Notes under the pieces: generated by a model | What the model was told of the DNA's origin: nothing | Database searches by the model: none | What the model saw: only the letters and a program-made list of their open reading frames with translations | Translations under genes and position numbers: made by a program | NCBI RefSeq assembly: GCF_017654505.1 | Contig: NC_054548.1 | Span: forward strand, 31,943,774-32,007,773 | DNA: 64,000 bases | Origin: Polyodon spathula | Taxonomy: Eukaryota; Chordata; Actinopteri; Acipenseriformes; Polyodontidae | Direction: 5' to 3' | Part shown: one piece after another, positions 55,352 through 64,000 of the stretch | How positions within the stretch are numbered: position 1 is the stretch's first letter | Layout: the number at the start of each line of letters is the position of its first letter

Positions 55352-55866
55352 AGAGTGGCAAACACTGTTGCAGCAGAAAAAGTCATTCCAAATGATCTAG
55401 ACAAGATTCAGAACTGGGCAGACACATGGCAAATGTCATTTAATAGAGAAAATTGTAAGGTACTGCACACAGGCAATAAATATCATATAGGAGATACTGA
55501 AATTGAAGAAGGAATCTATGAAAAAGACCTAGGAGTTTTTGTTGACTTAGTAAAGTCTTCATCTAGACAATGTGGGGAAGTATAAAAAAGGCCAACAAGA
55601 TGCTCGGATATATTGCAAAAAGCGTTGAATTTAAATCAAGGGAAGTAATCTTAAAACTGTACAGTGCATTAGTAAACCTCATCTTGAATGTTGTGTTCGG
55701 TTCTGGTCACCTCGCTACAAAAAGGATATTGCTGCTGTAGAAAGAGTGCAAAGAAGAGCGACCAGAATTATTACGGGTTTAAAAGGCATGTCATAAGCAG
55801 ACAGGCTAAAATAATTTAATCTGTTCAGTCTTGAACAAAGAGTACTACGCAGCAACCTGATTGAAG
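55352..55866 (+). pseudogene. CR1 LINE fragment, RT thumb to C-terminal region
   Basis: Begins VANTVAAEKVIPNDLDKIQN, continues GIYEKDLGVFVDLVKSSSRQ and ends near LEQRVLRSNLI (55865). No tail sequence at its 3' end, so truncated on both sides. Several small indels. Confidence 0.85.
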
Positions 55867-55870
55867 TACT

Positions 55871-56545
55871 TGCAATTGCAAGCACAAGTCAAAAAGTAAG
55901 TTAGAAAGGCCAAGAGAGATAGAAATGAACATTGCCAAGGGGGCTAAAACCAATTCCAAAAAGTTTTTCCAATATTAAAACAGCAAAAGAACATTCGAAG
56001 AGGAAGTAAAATGACTAAGAGATACAAATGGCAACATCATAGATGAAGAGAAAAAATTGCAAATATATTAAATGATTACTTTTCACAAGTTTTTACAAAG
56101 GTGGATATGGACAACATGCCCCACATGTCAACTTGTTCATTTCCAGTATTAAATAACCTTGGCATAACCAAGGTGGAAGTGTTAAGGGGACTAGGAGTTC
56201 TTAAAATAAACAAATCCCCTGGGCCAAATGAGATGCTGTCAGTAGTACTCAAAGAAATGAAAGACATTATTTACAAACCGCTAACTAAGATCATGCAACA
56301 ATCTCTTGAGGGTTGTACCGACAGACTGGAGAATTGCAAACGTAATATCTATCCACAAAAAGGGAGACAAAACTGAACCAGGTAGCTAAAGACCAATAAG
56401 CCTGACTTTGTTATATGTAAACTTATACTAAAGTCCAAAATGGAACAGTGTCTATGTGTTAACAGTATCCTGGGAAACGGTCAGCATGTTTTAGGAACGG
56501 GAGATTGTGTCTCAAGGGATTCAAGGAAATGCATGTAACTGAACT
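55871..56545 (+). pseudogene. CR1 LINE, linker to RT start (second half of the interrupted copy)
   Basis: Starts in the linker (KLERPREIEMNIAKGAKTNS), then DMDNMPHMSTCSFPVLNN, LRGLGVLKINKSPGPNEMLS and IIYKPLTKIMQQSL, and fades after LGNGQHV-like text at about 56545. Same strand and same age class as 50971-51614, and it continues that copy in protein order, so the MITE and two CR1s lie inside one older CR1. Confidence 0.78.
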
Positions 56546-56964
56546 TTCACAACAGCAAAGCTTGCTTGGTTTCTTAGAGCTTCTTAATTAAAACCATTTT
56601 TAAAAAATAGATACATTTCACTCTCCTACGCTTGGCTTAGTCCTTCAGTTCAGTTCCGCCCCGCCGGCCCTTTTTTTTTTTTTTTTTTAAACAGTTAGGC
56701 GCCTAACATTGAAACACAATTCTTGGACTATTCTGGCATTGATTAAAACACTGTATTGCTGTACTGCTTTTAGAATTAGACTCACCAATAGGTACCAAAA
56801 TTAACTTAATGTTAATGAATAGCAACATTTGCTGATCCAGAGCTTATCTATACTCAAAAAATGAGTATCATTTAGATGTGTTATTATAGTTAAATAAGCT
56901 GTTAATGCAAAAGCCTTATTTTGAGTTTATTAGTTATCAACATTGAAAATTATCAAACTCCTCC
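56546..56964. other. intron with T-run, nothing recognised
   Basis: Contains a T tract (56671-56690). It ends at the TTAA that precedes the piggyBac element. Confidence 0.5.
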
Positions 56965-56968
56965 TTAA

Positions 56969-58670
56969 CCCTTTCTGGTCCATTGTCGGACGAAGGCGGA
57001 GACAGCCGAATAGACCATACACAGGCTCAGCAAAGCCGAATTGAACAGACGGAGACTGGCAGAGAATGGCACAGAGAAGGCAGAGAAAGTCAGGGCAGCC
57101 TGAAGAACTTGCACAGATGATGGATGAGGCAAAAAGTACAGATGAAAGCAGTTTGGATGATGATTTTGATCAATCCAGTGACGAGGAAGTAAATACTTCT
57201 CTTACTGAGGACTCTGAGGAAAGTGAACACGAACCAGACGCGCAGCCGGAGGGCGAATGGAGACGCGTATCAGTAAGTGCAGATGCTTTCACAAAACTCC
57301 CATTTACTGTGGTAAATAGGGGATATCAAGGGAGTACTACTTTGAGGACTGCACTGGAGTTTTTTCAACTTTTTTTCAAAAACGCTTTGTTTGTTGAAAT
57401 TGTAACTGAAACCAATAGACATGCAAGTGTAAAACTAATGGGACCGCTGTGTCAATTCTATTTGGAACGTCGGGAAACCTGTTACGCTACCAGAGATGAA
57501 GGCATTTTTTGATGTTCTGCTGAATATGGGACTGAATGTAAAAATGGACATAAAAGAATATGTCTCAGAGGAAAGGGCCAACAGAATGCAGTTTTTTCAA
57601 AGATGTATTCAATAGATCACATTTCTTGCAGATCTTTTGGATGCTACACCTTTGCCCTCCCCCATCCAGGTGCCTCAGACTGCTTTTGGACAAAAAGTCA
57701 GGAATGTAGTCAGCTAAATAGACACAAAATGCTGTGAGCTATTTATCCCAGGTAGAAACATTTACGTTGATGAGAGCACCGTTGGCTTCAAAGGAAGTAT
57801 TATGTTCAAGTGCTACAATCCTCAGAAGCCTACCAAGTGGGGGGGATGCGTGTGTTTGTTTTAGCTGACTGTGAAACTGGTTATGTCTCTGCTATTGTTC
57901 CTTACTTTGGTAGCCCAACAACAGACTCCATGTTGAGACCTGACATGCCATTTTCATCAATAATTGTTCTTCATCTGTGTGAAACATTGCTGCAGACAAC
58001 AAATGGACATGGCTTTCATTTGTTTACAGATAGATTTTACACTACGACCTGGCCATGGAACTGCTATGCTTTCACAAGAAAGTCTCTGAAGTGGTGGAGG
58101 AAGATGTTCTTTTGGCTGCTGGAAGTAGCAATAGTGAACAGTGCTATCCTGTTCAAATTGATGAAGGTGGAATCAGGACAGCTACCTGTTTGCCATAAAA
58201 CCTTCAGGAAAACCTTACTGATACAACTGGTGGGAGATCTGTGCAATCCTAGCTCAAGACAACGTGGTCGTCCATTATCAACAGACAGAGAAAAAGGCTG
58301 AATGCAAAACCACAATTTCCAAAAATGAATCTAAGAGCACCAAAGACTGTGCAGTGACGGACAAAAGGGGGGAGGAGAGAGACAGTGTGGTTCTGCAAAA
58401 CATGCTCAAGGCAGCCAGGGTTACACCCAGGTAACTGTTTTGAAAGATACCATGTCATGGACACATACAGATAATTTCTGTCACTAAATGCATGTTTTGT
58501 TTGCAAACACTTGCCTGATGTAAATAGTTATAACATTGATAAATTGTTTAGTTGATATTTTTTTGCTTTTTTGTTTGTTAGTAGTGTGTAATTGATTTGT
58601 AAAAAGTTTTGTACCTGTCTGATTATTCTAAAGGTAGTATAATCAAGCAAATTTCAAATAACTTGTGTGA
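56969..58670 (+). mobile_element. piggyBac transposon, 3' end missing
   Basis: TTAA (56965-56968) followed by CCCTTTCTGGTCCATTGTCG, an end like those of the MITEs in this window (CCCTTTGCGGTCCTATGTCG). This makes it a plausible autonomous relative of them. The transposase follows. No mirrored GGGTTAA end is found before the LTR-like repeat at 58671, so the right side was lost. Confidence 0.8.
57066..58490 (+). pseudogene. piggyBac (PGBD4-like) transposase
   Basis: Starts MAQRRQRKSGQPEELAQMMD (57066) with an acidic N-terminus, then FTVVNRGYQGSTTLRTALEF and FLFFK-like text. Frame changes lead to FFDVLLNMGLNVKMDIKEYV, NIYVDESTVGFKGSIMFK (first catalytic Asp, about 57768), NPQKPTKWGG, CVFVLADCETGY (second Asp) and GFHLFTDRFYTT. 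A cysteine-rich end, WFCKTCSRQPGLHPGNCF then ERYH (58374-58450), matches the piggyBac C-terminal zinc-binding domain. PiggyBac excises and inserts precisely at TTAA. At least four breaks, at about 57510, 57607, 57716 and 58070. Confidence 0.88.
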
Positions 58671-59270
58671 TGTGGCAGTCAGGCTGAGTCGTGATGTCAG
58701 AACCAAGAAACGAATAACACAGACAGGATGGGTAAAATGATGAAGGCGCGCGCTTGCTTGGACAATCCATCATTAGTCAATGGGCGTTTTCCCTCAAAAA
58801 GGACTCCAGACCTGTACTGATCTTCTGTCCTGGAGACGCCGTTACCTACCGTGCTGCAGTTCCCTTTAATGCACGTAGACCTGCCTCCAGGTAGCAGAGG
58901 ACCAAGACCACACCTTCCTCCAGAACTTCCTTTTGGTTTTGTGGTCTTGTCTCTTGCTCCCAGGTCTCCCATCGCTCCCTATCCATCAGCCAGAGGACCT
59001 GGATGCCTATGAGCATGGACTGGGCCTCCAGCCCCGCATTCTCCTGGATCCAGTCCCACAGCCTGATGGTGTCTTCTGACTCCCCCCCCCCCAAAAAAAC
59101 AAAAAAATACTTTCCAAAAAAAACGCACTTTACTTTTCCTGGTCCGGCTTCTGGAGGCGTTTATCCCACTTAGAACACCATATGTGGCAGTCTGGTTGAG
59201 GGGCGACGTCAGAACCAGGAAATGAATAACAGACAGGATGGGTGAAATGGTGAAGGCGCTTGCTTGCGTC
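58671..59270 (-). mobile_element. truncated LTR-retrotransposon relic
   Basis: Two direct repeats of about 82 bases start TGTGGCAGTC at 58671 and at 59183. On the minus strand, the sequence just inside the 59183 copy reads ...CTGCCACA, TATGGTGTTCTAAGTGGGAT, resembling an LTR end followed by a primer-binding site. A minus-strand frame (59094-58846) has LWDWIQENAGLEAQSMLIGI, gag-like in style. The LTR beginning at 59183 may extend to about 59600. No pol. Confidence 0.5.
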
Positions 59271-59689
59271 TGTTTATTTCAAAATAAAAAGGTTGTACAA
59301 AACCGAAAACACTGACTGAATAAACAAAATGACATGTAGGCCAAAGTAAATAGACAGGCACCCAAAGTGGACGAACCAACCAAGTATTGTGCGAGTCCTC
59401 CAGCACGAGTGGCATTTGTTTTTATCTATAAATATTATCTCCTCTCTCTCTCTCTCTCACCCATTCTCCACTTACGAGCACACAACCCCGAACATGTGCA
59501 TCAACATATATTGTTGTGCCGGGATTCAATTACTGATTAATTATTCACTTGAATCCCAGCACGTGAACTAATTTGTGCAACCTTGTGCTCACATACTATG
59601 AATTACTTTAAATGCACGTGAAGTGCAATCCCTGTGCCTAAATGCAAATTACACTTTATAACACTCGTGCTCATAACCCACATTATACC

Positions 59690-60915
59690 TAGGGGTCTAC
59701 TTAAATCGCAGTAAATTCTTATTTTTCACTGGTAGGTTGTGGAATACAATGAGGATTTCACAGATATTTAGCTGACCTATTTAAACATTAAATAAACCTA
59801 AGTAGACAGTATTTCACAACACTATAAAGCCTAAAAATAGTGGTACTTGCTTCCTGTCATTTGTTATAGGCAAGCATGCAGCATCCCCCTGCAGTTGACT
59901 TGCCCATACATTGTGACTGCACGTTCTGCATCCACTGAATTGGTATGAAGTTAAGGCAAAGCTTTGCCAAGTTGATGTGGAAATCAATTTGAAACAGCCT
60001 AAAATCTTGGTTACCCAAAGGCCTCTGGCATACTTTAATAAAGGGAATGTATGCAGCACGTTCGTTGTCATGTTATTTGTCTCATCCAATAATTTATTTT
60101 ATTAGTACCAAGTCAAAACAAAGAAAAAGCGGCTATTCCAACTGCGAAAAAGTAAGCAGCAGGTTGAAGCGAGGTGGCGGTGCTAGAGAGTTGTAGTACT
60201 GATTTAATTTGCCGACAGGAATACTTTTTGTCTGCGCTGACTTTCCAGTTTGGTTTCTGAAAGTTACTTATTTTACGTTCTGTTCAGCAGCCTCTGTAGT
60301 AGCCTTGTTTAAAGTGTGATTCTGAAGATAAATAGCGATCAATTGTATTTTCTCCAAAGACATATTAAGATATGCAAAACAATTACCTCAATTTGCATAT
60401 ACAGTTTCTTTGGGAAATATCTTGAAATGATCATTACCTGAAATATACTTTGCTTTTTTTCTTTGTCGTCCATTTCTATTATTTTACATCCAGTGTTGAA
60501 AACTAGATTTTAGCAACTAAATCAAAATAATGCAGCACTAACTTTGTCCCTGCTCCTACTGCACAGTACAGGTCACAGAAAAGCAGTACAGACGCACTGA
60601 TAGGCTGTCATTTGAATAGTAAACAAGAATGTTAACCGCTTTGGAGATTTTTTTTTTTTTTTGTAAATGTTATTTGTGGACATTTTTTTTGTTTGTTTGT
60701 TTTTTGTTTAAGTGCAATGACACAGGACGGTGAAGGAATACAGTTTTTTAAAAATGGCTTCTACAGAAGGAATATACCTAACTTGCATTGTGCAGTAGTT
60801 CATTAAACAAGGTTTCTTTTTTTTTATCTCTCCGTACTTGTTGGGTATGCATCGGCTCCTAAAAGAGGTGAATTTTGCGGTAACCCCTCAATTTCATGAT
60901 TTAGGTAGACCCCTA
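59690..60915. mobile_element. hAT-like non-autonomous element, perfect 8-bp TSD
   Basis: The ends are TAGGGGTCTACTTAAATC (left) and, inverted, TAGGGGTCTACCTAAATC (right). Flanks on both sides are ATTATACC (59682-59689 and 60916-60923), a perfect octamer duplication. Length 1226. A 91-codon minus-strand frame at 60089-59814 shows no transposase motif. T-runs at 60648-60662 and near 60690-60710. Confidence 0.9.
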
Positions 60916-61363
60916 ATTATACCCTGTGTATTTTATACATAAACACCAACATTAACACACTACAAACAACATAAAACACAAATAAATAGCACAGTGGGTG
61001 GGGCACTTTGCCACAGTGACTAATCAGGTTGATACATCTGGTAAAATAACAAGTTGTAAGTTAAGTAATTTCTGAATTTCTTTTTCTACAGTCAATTTAA
61101 AATTTGCTTCTGAAAGTTGTCCAAAATGGCTCAAAATGCATCTAGGAGCATGTACAACCCCAGAGCTTCAGGGGGCCTACACAGCCCCCAGACCCACAGC
61201 CAAAAGATTGTTTTTGCCCCAGTTTGTCAAAATGATCATTGGCCACTTTCACCCATGTTGATAGATATAGTAGTTCTTTAGGAATATTTAGCATATAGTT
61301 TATTATAAATTAAAAATTTGTTAACACAAACCTTTATCACTTTGGTGTTTTTGTGTGGTCCAG
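60916..61363. other. intron up to exon j, nothing recognised
   Basis: Short unassigned stretch with the exon j acceptor at its end. Confidence 0.5.
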
Positions 61364-61514
61364 TTGAAGTTGTGTGCACCTTGCTGCCTGACCTCTATGT
61401 GGAGAAGCTGCTGAACTTCATCGCCACAACCCTGGAGTCGTCCCGCCACCTGCAGTTCTACCTTACATGGACTCTGAGGCTCCTCAAGCTGCACGGACAA
61501 AAACTGAAAGCAAG
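61364..61514 (+). CDS. pwp2: pwp2 exon j (Utp12 domain)
   Basis: Encodes IEVVCT, LLPDLYVEKLLNFIATTLES and HLQFYLTWTLRLLKLHGQKL, the core of the Utp12 domain. The acceptor TGGTCCAG ends at 61363 and the first two bases complete the Ile codon begun 20 kb upstream. The exon ends with AG of an Arg codon before GTGGGT at 61515. The remaining C-terminal exon or exons are not found before base 64000. Confidence 0.94.
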
Positions 61515-61618
61515 GTGGGTATTGCTATGCCTGAAAATACCTGCAGAGTTACTTCCGGGTTAATATGTGAAATCAGTGCATCAAGGATTAATCTTTTGTT
61601 CTTCCCCCATCCTTAATA

Positions 61619-62204
61619 CAGGGTTTGTGCACTAGTCTGGAAAAAGTATGGAAAAATGCCAACCTGATTTCCAGGTCTTGAAAATGCTTAAAAAACCATG
61701 TCCTTATGAGAGTCTTGAAAAAGTCTGGAATTTTACTAGTATCATGAGAATTTAAATAATTCTGCAATTATTTTTTATAATTAGTAGTTGATCTCGAAAG
61801 CAGGTCAGCAGCTCTAGCAGCAACTGTCTAGGTAATTTACTAATAGCAACTATATTGCTTGCGACCAAATCCCGCGAGGATTGCCCCGTGTAACACCCCT
61901 GATAACTTCCTGACAACTCAAGCAGTCCTATCCAGTCAACACACTGATATGTCACATGACTGTCTGCTCCAGTGAAACGAAACGTAAGTAAAATGGACAC
62001 TACGACAGCCAAAATATATACATTTATACTGAAGGCTATGATTTTTTAAACTATGAAAATTACAAACTGGAATTACAAGCTACTGTATTCTGCGCCCAAG
62101 ATTCACATTTTGTTGTCTTGTTGTTACCTTTTATAAAATCATTAAAGCTATTTCCCAACCCAGGAAAAAAATGGAATACAATAGTTATCACTCACTCAGA
62201 TTTG

Positions 62205-62238
<34 letters not shown>

Positions 62239-63127
62239 GCTTTCTGTAGCCCCTATGGTGTGTTAAACGTAGCATGTTAACATCGCTTTTTTCATTTCTT
62301 TAATGTGATTTAGTAAAATGTACCAGTATGTAGTAATTTTATTTCAAATGTATGGTGCTTGCTTGTAACTTATTGTACCGAGTGCAGCTAGAGTCTCTGG
62401 TCCAAACTGTCAGCCGAGTGTAGATATACTGTTTACATCCTCGCTATATGGCCTTCATTATATGATTTAATACTGATTAAAAAAAAAAAAAAAAAACAAC
62501 AAAAACAAACTGCTGCTGATGTTGGCTCGTACAGCTCTATGCAACCGGCACGGCAAAGCAATGTTGATATGTATTTAATATACGACACTTGCACAAATAT
62601 ACTGTGCACATTAGTTATTTCATTTTTGTTATTTTTCACCTCCCATAGTGTTCAACATTTAACAGAGGGTATAAGAAGTTTGGATCTGATTTCAGTATCA
62701 TCTTTACAAAAAAATGTTGTATACTGCAAGTATACTTGTGCCAAAATTGTCTGGTTTTACTATACTATTGGTACCATTGTACTATCCTATTTTGGCACAA
62801 GTATACTTGCAGTATACAACTTTTTATATTCTCTTCGTAAGTAATGCAACGTAGTTCCCCAGTTTGACATTTCTTAGATAGTATCTTACTTCTCTTTTGT
62901 ATACCTGTATTGTCTTGCTAGATATGCACCTCCAGATTCTGACAAATACTTTTAGAAAACCAGGTGTAGCTTCTGCTGTGGATCAAAAAGCTATAGTGCT
63001 CTGCAGCTACCCATCTGTGTGGATAACTATCAAAAAACTAATAGAAACCAGCTAAAACACAAGTCTGGGAAAAACAAATGGAAGTCTGGAAATATGGAAT
63101 TTTGATGTTGAAAAAGTGTATGAACCC
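61619..63127. mobile_element. possible hAT-like element with AGTCTGGAAA subterminal words
   Basis: The left end CAGGGTTTGTGCACTAGTCT and the right end, inverted, AGGGTTCATACACTTTTTCA share a terminal pattern. Both arms contain GTCTGGAAA and TATGGAAT/TATGGAAAAA words. The flanking octamers CCTTAATA (61611) and TTTTAATA (63128) differ at two C/T positions. No transposase. The hairpin at 62716-62820 and an A tract (62204-62237) lie inside it. Confidence 0.55.
62716..62820. repeat. perfect 31-bp inverted repeat (hairpin)
   Basis: The left arm 62716-62746 starts GTTGTATACTGCAAG and ends TTGTGCCAAAA. The right arm 62790-62820 is its exact complement (TTTTGGCACAA...GTATACAAC). The loop is 43 bases. 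No coding sequence. Confidence 0.93.
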
Positions 63128-63633
63128 TTTTAATAAATCATGCAATTTACAAATTGTAGAGCTTTTTAGTGTGTTTTGGTCAACTTCATATTTCTGCTAT
63201 CAAGTGTGTGTCTGCTTCAATATTTATCCATGTATTTTCCATTTGCTATTCCCAGACACTCTGCTCCTGAGTAACCCCCCTTCTACGGTCCCCTTCCACT
63301 TAGATAACCACCATACACTCAGTAAATAGGGTGGGGCTTGTGCGGCGCGAATTGAGCAATTGCAAAAATACATACTTTAAATACACAAATTATATATTGT
63401 AAAAGCTACAACAATGGATATAGAAAATTGATAAATAAGTATGTCTGATACTAGTTGGAAATTTGTATCTGAGACTAGCGACATTCCTAATGAACAACCA
63501 GCGACCCACGCAAATAGCTTTCTGAATGCTGCACAGCAACTCCCCCGGACGGTTCTGCAGCGAGTAGAAAGTAGTAGTAACGAACAAGTTTAATGCAAAA
63601 AGAAAGGAATGGTTTCAGCATTACTAAGGACAG
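63128..63633. other. intron, nothing recognised
   Basis: No pwp2 exon and no assigned repeat. A splice-acceptor-like CCCAG at 63253-63257 is followed by sequence that does not fit the next PWP2 segment. Confidence 0.5.
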
Positions 63634-64000
63634 TTACTTCACAACATTGGCGTATATTTTGGATTTAATTAATGTGCCTTGCCTGGTCTTAATCTGGTGG
63701 TCCTCCATCCGCACCTTAATTGACCTGGCTGTGTGGCATGGAGCATTGTCCTGCTGGAAAAACCAATCCTCAAAGTTGGGGAACATTGTCAGAGCAGAAG
63801 GAAGCAAGTTTTCTTCCAGGACAACCTTGTACTTGGCTTGATTCATACGCCCTTCACAAAGACAAATCTGCCCGATTCCAGCCTTGCTGAAGCACCCCCA
63901 GATGAGTCCAATTTTCAGCTTTGCCCAGCACCTGGTCGTCTAATGGTTAGACGGAGACCTGGAGAGGCCTACAAGCCACAGTGTCTCGCACCCACTGTGA
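63634..64000. pseudogene. Tc1-like transposon piece, broken head-to-head
   Basis: On the minus strand, 63897-63660 reads WGCFSKAGIGQICLCEGRMN, FEDWFFQQDNAPCHTARSIK and MEDHQIK (second catalytic Asp region). On the plus strand, 63901-64000 reads DESNFQLCPAPGRLMVRRRP and GEAYKPQCLAPTV, the part that normally precedes the former in the same protein. The two meet tail to front in opposite orientation near 63900. The rest lies beyond the window. Confidence 0.8.

Larger units (their letters stand above)
7096..61514 (+). other. pwp2: pwp2 (UTP1) gene, internal part, ten exons
   Basis: Span of the ten recognisable exons. PWP2/UTP1 is a tandem WD40-propeller protein of the UTP-B complex, which acts in the nucleolus on pre-18S rRNA within the small-subunit processome. 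Exon phases chain without conflict from the first to the tenth exon, so this is a live gene and not a processed copy. Total coding length is 1459 nt. By comparison with the remembered vertebrate protein of about 920 residues, this covers roughly residue 370 to 855. The 5' exons lie upstream of the window and the last exons downstream. Two introns of about 20 kb and one of 6.8 kb are filled with transposons; the others are 0.2 to 2.5 kb. Confidence 0.95.

Noticed and set aside
63253..63329. Possible next pwp2 exon after a CCCAG acceptor (DTLLLSN reading)
   Set aside because: In the frame required by exon j it reads RHSAPE then a stop, and the other reading does not match the expected AGTLLP region beyond a few residues.

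Overview
This window looks like a vertebrate genome, most likely a fish. It carries the middle and 3' part of one host gene, PWP2 (UTP1, a WD40 protein of the ribosomal small-subunit processome), on the + strand. Ten consecutive exons can be read with clean splice sites and matching phases: 7096-7232, 7562-7710, 14558-14705, 14942-15092, 35582-35762, 35982-36129, 38143-38251, 40725-40790, 41133-41351 and 61364-61514. Together they encode about 486 residues, from the middle WD repeats into the C-terminal Utp12 region. The first exons lie before base 1 and the last about 60 codons lie beyond base 64000. I see no second host gene, tRNA, rRNA or CRISPR array.

Almost everything else is transposon sequence inside PWP2 introns. 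A CR1-type LINE with a tail resembling the one abundant in early-branching ray-finned fishes (sturgeon, paddlefish) is present in about twelve pieces. That resemblance is from memory, so the organism call is weak below 'fish'. Other families are Tc1/mariner (seven copies or pieces), hAT-like elements with 8-bp target duplications, a piggyBac transposase relic plus five short piggyBac-like MITEs, a DIRS-type tyrosine-recombinase retrotransposon, a LINE with a restriction-like endonuclease, a truncated LTR element, fold-back palindromes, and a Helitron-type rolling-circle transposon.

Layout: 1-7095 is the upstream intron, with CR1 pieces, a broken unknown ORF and an LTR-like stretch. The intron 7711-14557 is almost wholly one hAT-like element (7787-14533, TSD GTATGTAT) enclosing a decayed Helitron whose helicase runs into a ubiquitin-specific-protease-like domain. 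The 20.5-kb intron 15093-35581 holds a Tc1 split by a CR1, the RLE LINE, a second CR1 pair, three adjacent Tc1 elements, a 146-bp palindrome and anonymous repeats. The introns between 35763 and 41132 are short apart from a Tc1 and a hAT carrying a piggyBac MITE. The 20-kb intron 41352-61363 holds the DIRS relic, a four-layer CR1/MITE/CR1/CR1 nest, the piggyBac transposase, the LTR relic and a hAT with a perfect TSD. The last 2.5 kb holds another hAT-like element, a perfect hairpin and a Tc1 broken head-to-head.

The most interesting points are the Helitron with a protease-like domain nested in a hAT, the dated nest at 50.97-56.5 kb, a GC-AG intron in PWP2, and a CR1 copy in which the SGNH-esterase and endonuclease domains share one open frame. 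All transposon proteins seen here are broken except the RT-containing ORF of one 5'-truncated CR1 (5114-6595). Assignments come from reading the sequence and remembered family motifs; no database search was run.
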